Assembly: GCA_029865845.1 (NCBI GenBank)
Contig: JARXAM010000027.1
Coordinates: 1-64,000 of the forward strand
Source: Rhodoferax sp.
GTDB taxonomy: Bacteria > Pseudomonadota > Gammaproteobacteria > Burkholderiales > Burkholderiaceae_C
Direction: 5' to 3'
Length of the DNA: 64,000 nt
Shown here piece by piece: positions 19,971-28,893 of this stretch; within the stretch, counting starts at the first letter, position 1, and every line of letters starts with the position of its first letter. Under the pieces are notes generated by a model that saw only the letters and a program-made list of their open reading frames with translations, was not told where the DNA came from and made no database searches. The translations under genes were made by a program, and so were the position numbers.

Positions 19971-20559
19971 CCCAGCCTCATTTGCCCATTTGCGCGAGAG
20001 TCAGCTCGCTAGCGCAGATTTGGTGAGAGGCAGCTTCTTGTATGCCCGCCGCGACACAGTGGTGCTGCCTGATGGCACAACAGCCGAGCGCGAGTACGTG
20101 GTGCATCCCGGTGCGGTCATGGTGGTGCCCTTGATCCTTGCCGCAGGGGAGCCTCTGCGAGTGGTTTTGGAGCGCCAGTTCCGATACCCGGTTCAACAGG
20201 TGATGGTTGAATTTCCGGCAGGTAAATTGGACGTAGGCGAGAGCACGGCGGCATGTGCGCGCCGCGAACTTCACGAAGAAACCGGTTATCGCGCCAGCGA
20301 GTGGGCCAGAGCGGGCGTGATTCATCCCGTGATTGCATATTCCACCGAGTTCATTGAAGTATGGTTCGCAAAGGGGCTCACTGCAGGGGAGCGCCAGTTG
20401 GACCGTGGTGAGTTTTTGGATGTTTTCACAGCCACAGCCGACGAGCTGTTGTCGTGGTGCCTGGATGGGCGTGTGACTGACGCCAAAACGGTTGCCGCCG
20501 CCTTGTGGTTACAGAACTACCAAGCCGGCACCTGGGTGCCCCAATGGGTGTCCGCATGA
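19963..20559 (+). CDS. Nudix hydrolase (ADP-ribose pyrophosphatase-like)
   Basis: A 198-residue Nudix enzyme, probably hydrolysing ADP-ribose or another nucleoside diphosphate derivative. The Nudix box G-x5-E-x7-REL-x-EE-x-G is complete in GKLDVGESTAACARRELHEE followed by TGY (about residues 87-109). The preceding strand with VLERQFRYPVQQVMVEFPAG matches the NudF/ADPRase group. It is coupled to the DUF2818 gene and likely read from the nuo operon. Confidence 0.92.
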   Translation: MGDPASFAHLRESQLASADLVRGSFLYARRDTVVLPDGTTAEREYVVHPGAVMVVPLILAAGEPLRVVLERQFRYPVQQVMVEFPAGKLDVGESTAACARRELHEETGYRASEWARAGVIHPVIAYSTEFIEVWFAKGLTAGERQLDRGEFLDVFTATADELLSWCLDGRVTDAKTVAAALWLQNYQAGTWVPQWVSA

Positions 20560-20584
20560 GCCGCCAGAGCGCCTTTGGTTGGCC

Positions 20585-21070
20585 ATGAAAGTGCTGGATC
20601 TACAGTGCTCTGCCGCCCACACCTTTGAGGGCTGGTTCGGTTCTGAGCAAGATTTTTGTGCCCAAGTGGAGCGCGGTCTGGTGCAGTGTCCTTTTTGTGG
20701 TGATGCGACCGTTCACAAGAAGCTTAGCGCCCCCCGACTCAACCTTTCCGGTGCCAAAGCCCCCCCGGCGGAGGCTCCCGGCGAATTGGCCCCCCGCAGG
20801 CAAGGCACGGCACCCCTGCCCACCCAAGAGGCAGAGGTGGGCCAGGCGTTGCAGCGGGCATGGCTTCGACTGAGTCAACAGGTTTTGGCCCGCACCGAAG
20901 ATGTCGGTGATGGCTTTCCTGAAGAGGCAAGACGCATCCATTACGGCGAAGTTCCAGAGCGCGGTATCCGAGGCAAGGCCACACAGGCCGAGGTGCGTGC
21001 GCTGCTGGACGAGGGCATAGACCTCCTGCCCATCGCCATTCCCGAACACTTGAAAAATCCGCTGCAATAG
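20585..21070 (+). CDS. DUF1178 zinc-ribbon-like protein
   Basis: A 161-residue protein of the DUF1178 family. The N-terminus MKVLDLQCSAAHTFEGWF and the CPFCGD pair near residue 38 look like a small zinc-binding fold, and the C-terminal half is helical and ends in IPEHLKNPLQ. The start at 20585 is the conserved family N-terminus; the open frame extends 93 nt upstream into the Nudix gene. The function is unknown. It ends the co-directional block that starts at nuoA and converges with the glutamate dehydrogenase gene 28 bp away. Confidence 0.88.
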   Translation: MKVLDLQCSAAHTFEGWFGSEQDFCAQVERGLVQCPFCGDATVHKKLSAPRLNLSGAKAPPAEAPGELAPRRQGTAPLPTQEAEVGQALQRAWLRLSQQVLARTEDVGDGFPEEARRIHYGEVPERGIRGKATQAEVRALLDEGIDLLPIAIPEHLKNPLQ

Positions 21071-21098
21071 TGTCACTGGCTGCAGGCCTGGTGCACGT

Positions 21099-22421
21099 TC
21101 AAGGATAGAGTCCCCTGAGCTCACGCGCATGCAAGATACGTTTGCATGCGACGATGAAGGTCGCGGTCCGCAGGCTCACTTGGTGGCTCTGGGCTACCTC
21201 CCATACCGCTGCAAACGCTTCCTTCATGATGCGCACCAGGCGGGCGTTGATTTCGTCTTCGCTCCAGAAGAAGCTCGAAAAATCTTGCACCCACTCAAAA
21301 TAACTGACGGTCACCCCGCCAGCGTTCGCGATCACGTCTGGCACCACCAGCACATTGCGATCCTGAAGAATATCGTCGGCCGCAGGTGTGGTGGGCCCGT
21401 TGGCCCCCTCTATGACCAATTTCGCCTGGATGCGGTGCGCGTTGGTCGCTGTGATCTGCTGCTCCAAGGCGGCTGGAATCAGGATGTCGCACGGCACATC
21501 CCAAAACGCATCGGGTGCTAAGGCCTCCGCGCCCGCAAATCCCCCCACGGAGCCATGGGTCGCCACGTGCGCCAACAAGGCTGGCACGTCGATGCCCCCT
21601 TCCCGGTACACCGTGCCTCCGTGGTCCTGGACTACGACAACCGTGGCTCCTGCCTGGGCAAACAGCTTGGCGGCAATACCGCCGACGTTGCCAAAGCCTT
21701 GCACCGCCAAGCGCGCCGTGCTTACATCCATGCCCAAGTGCCGTGCTGCTTCCACACCCACGGTAAACACGCCGCGTCCCGTCGCCTCGCGCCGCCCCAA
21801 CGATCCTCCCAGGTCCACGGGCTTGCCCGTGACGACACCCGTGGCAGTGGCACCTTCGTTCATGGAGTAGGTGTCCATCATCCAGGCCATGATTTGCTCA
21901 TTGGTATTCACATCGGGGGCCGGTATGTCTTTGCTGGGCCCGATGATGATGCCGATTTCGCTGGTGTAGCGCCGTGTCATGCGCTCAAGTTCCCCCCGCG
22001 AGAGCGTCTTGGGATCGACCCGTATGCCCCCCTTTGCGCCACCGTACGGCACGTTGACCGCCGCATTTTTGATAGACATCCAAGCCGACAGTGCCATGAC
22101 TTCGGACAGTGTCACGTCCTGGTGGAAGCGCACACCGCCCTTGCCCGGTCCGCGCGAGGTGTTGTGCTGCACCCGGTAGCCCTCAAAGTGCGCCACGGTA
22201 CCGTTATCCAGTTGGATAGGTACATCCACAATCAGCGCGCGTTTGGGCCGCTTGAGTGTTTCTGCCCATCGCGCGAGGTGCCCCAGATACGGGGTTACAC
22301 GATCCACCTGTTGCAGATAAATGCCCCACGGGCCCAGGTGGTCTGCTTGTAGATAGGACGGAAGTGCGTGCTGTGCGGCTTGTGCAGTGGGCGAGGGGTG
22401 GACGCCAGGGCGTTGCGACAT
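21099..22421 (-). CDS. Glutamate dehydrogenase (Glu/Leu/Phe/Val family)
   Basis: A 440-residue amino-acid dehydrogenase that should interconvert glutamate and 2-oxoglutarate plus ammonia. Conserved elements are [13 protein letters not shown] near residue 92, the catalytic Lys in [13 protein letters not shown] near 125, and [10 protein letters not shown] near 165. The Rossmann loop is [14 protein letters not shown] near 245, and the adenine-binding [15 protein letters not shown] is near 366. Length and the GNVG loop fit the hexameric catabolic or NAD-type enzymes, but cofactor choice is not proven from sequence. It is transcribed away from the small-protein genes upstream. Confidence 0.93.
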   Translation of the reverse strand: MSQRPGVHPSPTAQAAQHALPSYLQADHLGPWGIYLQQVDRVTPYLGHLARWAETLKRPKRALIVDVPIQLDNGTVAHFEGYRVQHNTSRGPGKGGVRFHQDVTLSEVMALSAWMSIKNAAVNVPYGGAKGGIRVDPKTLSRGELERMTRRYTSEIGIIIGPSKDIPAPDVNTNEQIMAWMMDTYSMNEGATATGVVTGKPVDLGGSLGRREATGRGVFTVGVEAARHLGMDVSTARLAVQGFGNVGGIAAKLFAQAGATVVVVQDHGGTVYREGGIDVPALLAHVATHGSVGGFAGAEALAPDAFWDVPCDILIPAALEQQITATNAHRIQAKLVIEGANGPTTPAADDILQDRNVLVVPDVIANAGGVTVSYFEWVQDFSSFFWSEDEINARLVRIMKEAFAAVWEVAQSHQVSLRTATFIVACKRILHARELRGLYP

Positions 22422-22524
22422 GGATGCTCCTTAGGGTTGTCGTCAAGGCCCGCAATGTAGGCGGGTGCTGCCGCGGTGTCCAAGGCCGCTTCTTATGCTA
22501 ACTATGCGAAATATTTATAGCGCA

Positions 22525-22926
22525 TCAGATGCGGAGGTCGACAATCCTGCCTGTCGGCTGGCCCAAGGTGTTGGTGAATACCTGGCCATTCACCCCGGAC
22601 CGGAGTGCATTGCCGCTGGACGCAAACTTCGCCGAGGTGGCTGCATACATACGTACCAAGAAGTCTTGTGTTGCCGGTGCCACAGCAGAGCGCGCCGCGC
22701 GCAATTGGCCCATGTAGGTACTGTCTTGCAGCGTGGCATGGCTGCCGAGTGCTTGCACGTTTGCACGCCGGACCTGGACCTCTTGTTCGGCTTGGGCCGT
22801 CTCGCGCTGCAAGGCTTCCACCTTGGTTTGCGCGCTTTGCATATCGCGCTTCGCTTGCTCCAAGCGCGCCTGGCTTAGCGTCGCTTGGAGCGACGGCGTT
22901 GCGCTGTTGGTGGCCGCAATTGCCAT
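22525..22926 (-). CDS. Small coiled-coil protein of unknown function
   Basis: A 133-residue protein I cannot assign to a named family. Residues about 12-50 are rich in Ala, Gln, Glu and Lys with heptad-like spacing (SQARLEQAKRDMQSAQTKVE), suggesting a coiled coil. The C-terminus has VNGQVFTNTLGQPTGRIVDL. No signal peptide or membrane segment is seen. It lies 20 bp after another small gene whose product also has an Ala/Gln/Glu-rich helix and a VNGQ-type C-terminus, so the two may be diverged paralogues or partners. Coding support is the frame length and amino-acid pattern only. Confidence 0.65.
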   Translation of the reverse strand: MAIAATNSATPSLQATLSQARLEQAKRDMQSAQTKVEALQRETAQAEQEVQVRRANVQALGSHATLQDSTYMGQLRAARSAVAPATQDFLVRMYAATSAKFASSGNALRSGVNGQVFTNTLGQPTGRIVDLRI

Positions 22927-22946
22927 GGCGCGTGCAGGGGCCGCTG

Positions 22947-23144
22947 TCAGGCGCTGACGTTAAGGCGCGTACCAATGATGTGGCCCTGGCCATTCACCAC
23001 GGGCTTGCGTTCGGCTTCGCGTGATTGAAAAGATTTTTGCTCTTTGGCAGCCGCCGCGTACGCGGCCTCGCGCTGGATGGCTTCGGTTCGCTTGGCCGAT
23101 TGCACATGTTCGGGCTGCTGCACTTTGGCGCGTGAAATTTCCAT
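22947..23144 (-). CDS. Small hypothetical protein with VNGQ tail
   Basis: A 65-residue protein of unknown function, predicted to be a single charged helix (residues about 5-45, rich in Ala, Glu, Gln and Lys) followed by VVNGQGHIIGTRLNVSA. An AGGA-containing site precedes the ATG at 23144. It sits between the ABC exporter gene and the similar 133-residue gene. The shared VNGQ and Gly-Ile/Arg ending links the two products. I recall similar small proteins next to each other in Comamonadaceae genomes but cannot name a family. Confidence 0.55.
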   Translation of the reverse strand: MEISRAKVQQPEHVQSAKRTEAIQREAAYAAAAKEQKSFQSREAERKPVVNGQGHIIGTRLNVSA

Positions 23145-23204
23145 GCCGGCATCCTGAGTCAGAAAGCCCGATTTTAGGACGTCTATACCCCGTTAATCAA
23201 CCGA

Positions 23205-23245
23205 TTGGCGCACACACACACCGCTAGTGCGCGGTGTGTGCGCAA
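23205..23245. repeat. Strong CA/GT-rich inverted repeat
   Basis: ACACACCGC at 216-224 of this kilobase (23216-23224) pairs perfectly with GCGGTGTGT at 23231-23239, and the outer GCGC arms extend the stem with a small bulge. It lies just beyond the stop of the ABC exporter gene on the minus strand. There is no clear T-run, so it may be a weak terminator or an mRNA-end stabiliser. Confidence 0.55.
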
Positions 23246-23249
23246 CGTT

Positions 23250-25028
23250 TCAGGCGTTGAACTGCAGTGCCGCCAAGCCAGCATACACCCCCCCCCGGGC
23301 CACCAGTTCTGCGTGCGTGCCCTGTTCCACCAGCACCCCATGATCGAGTACCACGATCAAGTCGGCCTTTTGTACGGTAGCCAGGCGGTGGGCGATGACC
23401 AAGGTGGTGCGGTCGCGCATTGCGCTTTCCAGTGCCGCTTGCACCATGCGCTCGCTCTCGGCGTCCAGCGCGCTGGTGGCCTCATCCAGCAGGAGCAAAG
23501 GTGGGTTTTTGAGCATGGCACGGGCAATGGCAATACGTTGCCGTTGCCCACCAGACAAGCGTACCCCCCGTTCACCCAGAAACGTGCCATACCCTTGCGG
23601 CAGGGCCTCAATAAAGTCGTGTGCAAACGCGGCACGTGCGGCGGCTTGGACTTGCGCGTCAGTAGCATCGGGTTTGCCGTAGCGAATGTTGTCCATTGCG
23701 GAGCTGGAAAAAATGACCGCGTCTTGCGGCACGATACCCACCCGTTGCCGCAACGCGTCCAGCGCCTGTGCACGCGTCTCAACGCCGTCCAGTGCGATGC
23801 TGCCGCTTTGCGGGTCGTAGTAGCGCAGCAGCAGTTGAAACACGGTGCTTTTGCCGGCACCGCTGGGCCCCACGATGGCCACAGTCTGTCCCGGTTTCAC
23901 GTCGAGGCTGAAGCTTTGCAGCGCCTGTTGGTGGGGGCGGGAGGGGTAATGAAAATGCACCGCCTCAAAACGGATGGCACTGCCTGCCAAGGGCATGGGT
24001 GCAGGCACCGGCTGCGCAGGAGAGGTGATGGGGGACTGTGTGCCCAAAAGCTCCATCAATCGTTCGGTGGCACCCGCCGCACGCAGCAGGTCCCCATACA
24101 CCTCGCCCAACACTGCAAAAGCACTCGCCAGAATGATCACGTACACCACGGTTTGCCCCAGGTGGCCGGCGGTGATGCGCCCATCTGCCACCGCTTGTGT
24201 GCCCTGGTACAGGCCCCACAGCAGGGCCGCAGAGGTGGCAATGATGATGAAGGCCACCAGCCCTGAGCGCATCAGGCTGCGCTTGGTTGCCGTGGCAAAT
24301 GCGTTGTCCGTAGACGTCTCAAAGCGCTGTGTTTCACGCCCCTCTGCGGTGTAGCTTTGCACGACAGGAATCGCGTTGAGCACCTCGGCTGCAATGGCGC
24401 TGGAATCGGCCACGCGGTCTTGCGAGGCCCGCGAAAGCTTGCGAACCCGCCGCCCGAACCACAGGCTGGGCAGCACGATAAGCACCAGCACCACCAACAC
24501 TTGCAGCATGACCACCGGGTTGGTCCATACCAACACGCCCAATGCGCCCACACCCATGACCGCGTTGCGCAAGCCCATGGACAGCGACGATCCCACTACG
24601 GTCTGGACCAGCGTGGTGTCGGCTGAAAGCCGCGACAGCACCTCACCGGTTTGTGTGGTCTCGAAGAACTCGGGGCTTTGCCTCAGCACATGGGAATACA
24701 CCGCGTTGCGCAGGTCGGCCGTCACCCGTTCACCCAGCCAACTCACCATGTAAAAGCGGGCTGCCGAAAACAAGCCCAGTGCCACGGCCACGGCAAACAG
24801 TGCCGCAAAATGGGCGCGTAGCGCCATCATTTGTGCACCCTTGTCGGTCAGCACCAGGCCGCCGTCAATCAGGCTGCGCAGTGCGATGGGAAAGGCGAGT
24901 GTCGCCCCTGCCGCCAGTACCAAAAACACCAATGCCAAGCCAATGCGTATCCGGTAGGGACGCAAAAAAGGCAGCAAGCCGCTAAGTGATTGGGGGCGCT
25001 GTGAAGGAGGGCGTTCGTTCGAAGTCAT
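23250..25028 (-). CDS. ABC exporter, fused permease-ATPase (MsbA/multidrug type)
   Basis: A 592-residue half-transporter that should form a homodimer exporting a lipid or drug across the inner membrane. Six transmembrane helices fill about residues 25-320, and the ATPase domain follows. Visible motifs are Walker A GPSGAGKST near 386, the ABC signature LSGGQRQRIAIARAM near 491, and Walker B LLLLDEATSAL. The switch His is in VIAHRLATVQKADLI. An N-terminal Pro-rich stretch is short and cytoplasmic. Substrate is unknown; the separate essential lipid A exporter may be elsewhere. Confidence 0.93.
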   Translation of the reverse strand: MTSNERPPSQRPQSLSGLLPFLRPYRIRIGLALVFLVLAAGATLAFPIALRSLIDGGLVLTDKGAQMMALRAHFAALFAVAVALGLFSAARFYMVSWLGERVTADLRNAVYSHVLRQSPEFFETTQTGEVLSRLSADTTLVQTVVGSSLSMGLRNAVMGVGALGVLVWTNPVVMLQVLVVLVLIVLPSLWFGRRVRKLSRASQDRVADSSAIAAEVLNAIPVVQSYTAEGRETQRFETSTDNAFATATKRSLMRSGLVAFIIIATSAALLWGLYQGTQAVADGRITAGHLGQTVVYVIILASAFAVLGEVYGDLLRAAGATERLMELLGTQSPITSPAQPVPAPMPLAGSAIRFEAVHFHYPSRPHQQALQSFSLDVKPGQTVAIVGPSGAGKSTVFQLLLRYYDPQSGSIALDGVETRAQALDALRQRVGIVPQDAVIFSSSAMDNIRYGKPDATDAQVQAAARAAFAHDFIEALPQGYGTFLGERGVRLSGGQRQRIAIARAMLKNPPLLLLDEATSALDAESERMVQAALESAMRDRTTLVIAHRLATVQKADLIVVLDHGVLVEQGTHAELVARGGVYAGLAALQFNA

Positions 25029-25202
25029 GGTTGCCTAGCAGAGTGGTGAGCGCGCGCATTGCCGACCGTGGGTGCTTCAGCCAGTGCGAACGCCCCCGAG
25101 TATTGCCCAAACGCGCGGGGCAGGGCCCACGCCTCGTGCAATGGCTCGTCCACCCTCACACGGCGCACTTGCAGTAAGCTCATTGGCACATGGGGAGGAA
25201 AC

Positions 25203-26036
25203 ATGGCAATTGAAACACTACAAATCCATGGGGTGGAGGTACATATCGAGGGCAGCGGTGCGCGCACGGTCGTGATGCTGCACGGATGGCCCGACACCCT
25301 GCAACTCTGGGATGCCACGGTACAGGCCTTGCAGCCCCAGTACCGTTGCGTGCGCTTCACCCTGCCGGGGTTTGGACAGGTGGACGCCCGCTTGCCACCC
25401 CCCACTGTGGAGGACATGACAAGCTCCCTGCTCGCCATCATTCAGGCCGTCAGCCCCCACGCCCCGGTGACTTTGCTCTTGCATGACTGGGGATGTGTGT
25501 TTGGCTACGAACTCGCGATGCGCCATCCCTCCCACATTGAGGCCATCGTTGCCGTGGACATCGGGGACCACAACGCCGGTGCCTACCTGGCCTCGCTGTC
25601 TATGGGCCAAAAACTGTCGATTGCCAGCTACCAACTCTGGCTCGCTTGGGCTTGGGTGGTGGGGCGCTATGTGCACCAGGGTATCGCCAATGGCATGACC
25701 CGTTTCATGGCCCGTGTCGCGCGCTGCCCCTCGCCCCAAGCGCCGTTGCGCTGGACCATGAATTTTCCCTACGCCATGCGCTGGTTGGGCGTGCGAGGCG
25801 GACTCCGCACCGCAGCGGTCAAGCCCACGTGCCCGGTGCTGTTTGTGTATGGCGAAGGCAAGCCATTCATGTTCCATTCCTCCCGCTGGGTCCATGACCT
25901 GCGCGCGCGCGCCCACAGTGCGGCCCATGGTTTGCGCAGTGGGCACTGGGTCATGCTGGACCAACCCGATGCGTTTCATGCGCTGCTGTTGCGCTGGTTG
26001 TCCAGTGGAGACCGCCGCCGCGTCCCCCGTTCCTGA
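25203..26036 (+). CDS. Alpha/beta hydrolase, epoxide hydrolase/dehalogenase-like
   Basis: A 277-residue alpha/beta hydrolase. The oxyanion segment is MLHGWPDTLQLWD near residue 22. The nucleophile position reads LLHDWGCVFGYELA near residue 95, so the nucleophile is Asp, as in epoxide hydrolases and haloalkane dehalogenases rather than serine esterases. The catalytic His is in RSGHWVMLDQPDAFH near residue 255. The ATG at 25203 follows GGGGAGGAAAC, a good ribosome site; the open frame reaches back to 25059 without one. The substrate cannot be told. It converges with the lipocalin gene 11 bp away. Confidence 0.88.
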   Translation: MAIETLQIHGVEVHIEGSGARTVVMLHGWPDTLQLWDATVQALQPQYRCVRFTLPGFGQVDARLPPPTVEDMTSSLLAIIQAVSPHAPVTLLLHDWGCVFGYELAMRHPSHIEAIVAVDIGDHNAGAYLASLSMGQKLSIASYQLWLAWAWVVGRYVHQGIANGMTRFMARVARCPSPQAPLRWTMNFPYAMRWLGVRGGLRTAAVKPTCPVLFVYGEGKPFMFHSSRWVHDLRARAHSAAHGLRSGHWVMLDQPDAFHALLLRWLSSGDRRRVPRS

Positions 26037-26047
26037 GCCGCGGGAGG

Positions 26048-27178
26048 CTATAGCGCCAGGCGGCTGGCGTAGCCGGTCATCTCAAGGTAGCCGCGCCCGA
26101 CCCGTCGGCGCTTGTCGTCCTGTACCTCGCTCAAACCTTCCCAATACAGGGTGCCAGTGGATGCGCGGCTGTCGAGTTCTTGGTTGTCAACCAAGGCGCG
26201 CACGGTGAAGCTTCCCACCGGTGTGCGTACCGTCCACTCCACCGGATAGCGCGCCCCACTGACCGGACTGGTCCAGTACCGTTGGGGTGAAAAAAACACC
26301 TCATCCGGTCCGAACACGCGGGTTGGCCCCGCCCGCTGGCCGTTGCCTTGGCGCAGTGAACCGCCGGCCCATAAGGCATCACCCGTGGCCTTGCGTAGCT
26401 GGAAGGCCATCAGCGCGCTGCCGTCCAAGAGGTTGATGCCAATCCAATCCCAGCCCACCGCAAGGGGGTGCAGTAACTCCTGGCTCCACTCATGGTCCAG
26501 CCATGCGCTGCTGCCACCTTGCAGCGTGTGGGTCGTGCCTTGCAAGGTAATGCTGCCGCTGGCTTGCAACTGGGGGTGGCTGTAGTAATAGCTGGCATGC
26601 TTTTCTTCCGGTCCTTTGCGGGAAAGGCCCTCCACACCTTGCAACAGCACCGGCTGGCTGCTCTGAAAGCGCAGTCGCATGGCAAAGTCTTTGCCGGTGA
26701 CCTCGGCCTGCAAATCCGCCCCTGTGCGTTGCAGGCTCCAATCCCGCAGCGTGATGCCGGTATCAGCGCTGCTGGCGTGCGCTACGTCTGCAGGGTTGGC
26801 CCCGGGGGCATCGCCCGACCACCGGGCCAAGCGTTGGTCGTGCCAGAGTTTTTGGCCCAGCACGTCCGTCACTGCGGCATGGGCAAACAATAGCTGGCGC
26901 GCGGCAAGGCGTGAGCGCATGCCCTGCGTTGCGTCCACGCGCCGACGAAAAAACGTGACCTGAAAACCCAGCATGCGCTCCTGATAGGGGTCGGTGCCGG
27001 TGGGGCGCAACTGAGCCACCCCCGTGATGTACCACCACTCGGTCTTGAAGTCGTTATGGCTGCCCGCATCGCGCGGAAAACGCAGGGTGGCCTGTGGCAA
27101 GGCTTGTGCGCGGTGCAGCACGCTCGCCAATGCCGGTGCTAGCAGCAGTTGCCTGCGCATGCGTACGGGGCGCGTCAT
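26048..27178 (-). CDS. AttH/CrtC-type lipocalin-like secreted protein
   Basis: A 376-residue protein with an N-terminal export signal (RMRRQLLLAPALASVLHRAQA) followed by the family hallmark FKTEWWYITGVAQL near residue 45, VTFFRR near 75 and WLDHEWSQELL near 230. This is the AttH/CrtC N-terminal plus lipocalin C-terminal fold. Such proteins are often encoded with LolD-like ATPases and FtsX-like permeases, and are commonly misnamed carotenoid hydratase. No carotenoid genes are near, so export or envelope function is more likely. The start at 27178 overlaps the LysR stop (ATGA), showing translational coupling. Confidence 0.88.
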   Translation of the reverse strand: MTRPVRMRRQLLLAPALASVLHRAQALPQATLRFPRDAGSHNDFKTEWWYITGVAQLRPTGTDPYQERMLGFQVTFFRRRVDATQGMRSRLAARQLLFAHAAVTDVLGQKLWHDQRLARWSGDAPGANPADVAHASSADTGITLRDWSLQRTGADLQAEVTGKDFAMRLRFQSSQPVLLQGVEGLSRKGPEEKHASYYYSHPQLQASGSITLQGTTHTLQGGSSAWLDHEWSQELLHPLAVGWDWIGINLLDGSALMAFQLRKATGDALWAGGSLRQGNGQRAGPTRVFGPDEVFFSPQRYWTSPVSGARYPVEWTVRTPVGSFTVRALVDNQELDSRASTGTLYWEGLSEVQDDKRRRVGRGYLEMTGYASRLAL

Positions 27179-28176
27179 GCTGCATTCACCGGCGCGTTGG
27201 GGGCAGCGGCCTCTCCGATAGCCGCCCGCGTCATGGCCGCCTGGGTGTGCAGCCACTCACAAAACGCAAGCACCTCGGGGCGGCTGCGGTTGCGCGCACC
27301 GACCAACAACCAATAGACCATGGGCGTATCAATGCGGCACCCTGGCAACACCTCTACCAGGTCACCGCTGGCCAGACTATCGGCGACCAAGGGCATGCGT
27401 GCCAAGGCAATGCCCTGGCCGGTGAGCGCGGCCTGGGCGATTTGGTGGGCGTAGTTGAAATACATCCAGCGCTTGGGCTCCAGCCGGGGTTGGTGGTGAA
27501 TTTGCAGCCACCGCCGCCAGGTGAGCCATTCCAGGTTTTGCACCCCGTGGGTGTCACTGGCCTCCAGCAGGGCAAAGCGGGCCAAGTCCGCCGCATTGCG
27601 CAGGGCAGGCGCGCTTTTGAGCAACCACGGGCTGGCCACGGGGGTGAGCTGCTCACCAAAAAGTCGCACGGCATCGCTGCTTACGTTGACAGACCGGGTG
27701 AAACGAATGGCCAGGTCCACATCGCTGGTGTCCAGGTCCACCCGGTTGTCGGTGGCGTCTATCCGGATGTCAATGTCAGGGTACGCGGCCTGGAATGCCT
27801 CCAGGCGCGGAATCAACCACATGGACGCGAAGGACGCCCAGGTGGAAATCGCCACACTTTTGCGCCCTGCGGTCCGGCGGATTTGCCGCACGGCGGCGTC
27901 TATGCGCTCCAGCGATGGCACTGCTGCATGCAACAATTGCCCGCCCGCCCCGGTAAGCTCCACCGCCCTGGTGTGGCGCAAAAAGAGAGGTACGCCCACT
28001 TCATCTTCCAGCGCCTGGATTTGTCGGCTCACCGCACTCTGGGTCAGCGCCAATTCTTCGGCAGCCGCCCGGAAATTGAGGTGCCGGGCCACGGCTTCGA
28101 GTGCGCGAAGGTGGCCCATGGCGATGGGGCGGGTGCGCAGGCGCGTATCGGTGTGCGGGGCAATGGCGTCAGACAT
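27175..28176 (-). CDS. LysR-family transcriptional regulator (GcvA-like)
   Basis: A regulator of about 333 residues with an N-terminal winged helix (LEAVARHLNFRAAAEELALTQSAVSRQIQALE) followed by a periplasmic-binding-like effector domain. PLFLRHTRAVELTGAGGQLL and RRTAGRKSVAISTWASFAS are typical of the GcvA/AmpR subgroup. The start is uncertain: 28176 is used here, and an ATG at 28203 is also possible. It overlaps the lipocalin gene by 4 nt, so the regulator and lipocalin form one transcript. It is divergent from the DUF2917 gene, whose control by this protein is possible but unproven. Confidence 0.9.
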   Translation of the reverse strand: MSDAIAPHTDTRLRTRPIAMGHLRALEAVARHLNFRAAAEELALTQSAVSRQIQALEDEVGVPLFLRHTRAVELTGAGGQLLHAAVPSLERIDAAVRQIRRTAGRKSVAISTWASFASMWLIPRLEAFQAAYPDIDIRIDATDNRVDLDTSDVDLAIRFTRSVNVSSDAVRLFGEQLTPVASPWLLKSAPALRNAADLARFALLEASDTHGVQNLEWLTWRRWLQIHHQPRLEPKRWMYFNYAHQIAQAALTGQGIALARMPLVADSLASGDLVEVLPGCRIDTPMVYWLLVGARNRSRPEVLAFCEWLHTQAAMTRAAIGEAAAPNAPVNAA

Positions 28177-28304
28177 GGCGGAGGGTCGCGGACGGCGATT
28201 CATGCGTGAATGGAATGAATAGCATAGCCCGGTTTCATTGGACGGAGAAGGTGTGGCGGGGCGATGATTTGCATGCCCATCCACACTTTTTAAGGAGTTT
28301 TTTC

Positions 28305-28676
28305 ATGCCATCGCAAAGCCCGTCCTCCTCGTCTTCGCTGCACGCGTTTGTGTCTGCATCCCTGTCCGGCGTAAATATCGCCGCATCGGTTGCACCCAGT
28401 GTGGATGGTGCGATGGGCCCTATCGTGGTGTGCGACAACACACGGTGGACCCTGTCGCAAGGCCGCGCAGTCACCCTCAAGCCACGCGCCGCAGGCATGC
28501 TGCGCGTCACCCGTGGCCGCGCCTGGGTGACGCTGGATGTGTCGCGCCACAGCCCCCTGAGCGAAACCGGTGATCACTTTGTGACCCTGGGGCACGACCT
28601 GCCACTGCGCGCCGGGCAGCGCGTGGTGGTGGAAGCGTGGGCTTACCGAGGGCAGGACGGTATTGAATTCCAATAG
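28305..28676 (+). CDS. DUF2917 family protein
   Basis: A 123-residue protein of the DUF2917 type, recognised from the WTLSQGRAVTLKPRAAGMLR and GRAWVTLD stretches and the closing LPLRAGQRVVVEAWAY, which suggest a small cupin-like beta barrel. The function is unknown. The N-terminal 20 residues are a Ser-rich tract. A clear TAAGGAG ribosome site precedes ATG 28305. The gene is divergent from the LysR regulator, an arrangement that often marks a regulatory target. Confidence 0.85.
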   Translation: MPSQSPSSSSSLHAFVSASLSGVNIAASVAPSVDGAMGPIVVCDNTRWTLSQGRAVTLKPRAAGMLRVTRGRAWVTLDVSRHSPLSETGDHFVTLGHDLPLRAGQRVVVEAWAYRGQDGIEFQ

Positions 28677-28871
28677 ATGCCAGCGTCGGAGCGCTGCACC
28701 GCCAGTCGCTGGCAGGCCGCCGTCGCAGACCCGGTGCGTGACATCGGGCAAGGGCTTGCGTTGGTGGCCCGCGCAATGTGGCGCTTGGTGGCAGGTCTGG
28801 CGGGGTATGCCGAGTACCTCACTGCGGGCCGTGGCCGTGTGCTGCAGCGCTGGGAGTCCAATGCGCCTTGA
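28677..28871 (+). CDS. Possible small protein after DUF2917
   Basis: A 64-residue reading frame begins with ATG immediately after the DUF2917 stop codon. It encodes a product with a central amphipathic or weakly hydrophobic helix (VARAMWRLVAGLAGYAEYL). Direct abutment suggests translational coupling. I recognise no family, and its reality rests on position alone. Confidence 0.4.
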   Translation: MPASERCTASRWQAAVADPVRDIGQGLALVARAMWRLVAGLAGYAEYLTAGRGRVLQRWESNAP

Positions 28872-28893
28872 GCGTTAGCGGCTGCAGCTCGCT

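Noticed and set aside
26048-27178. Carotenoid hydratase role for the AttH/CrtC-type protein
   Set aside because: The name comes from fold similarity only; no carotenoid biosynthesis genes are nearby.
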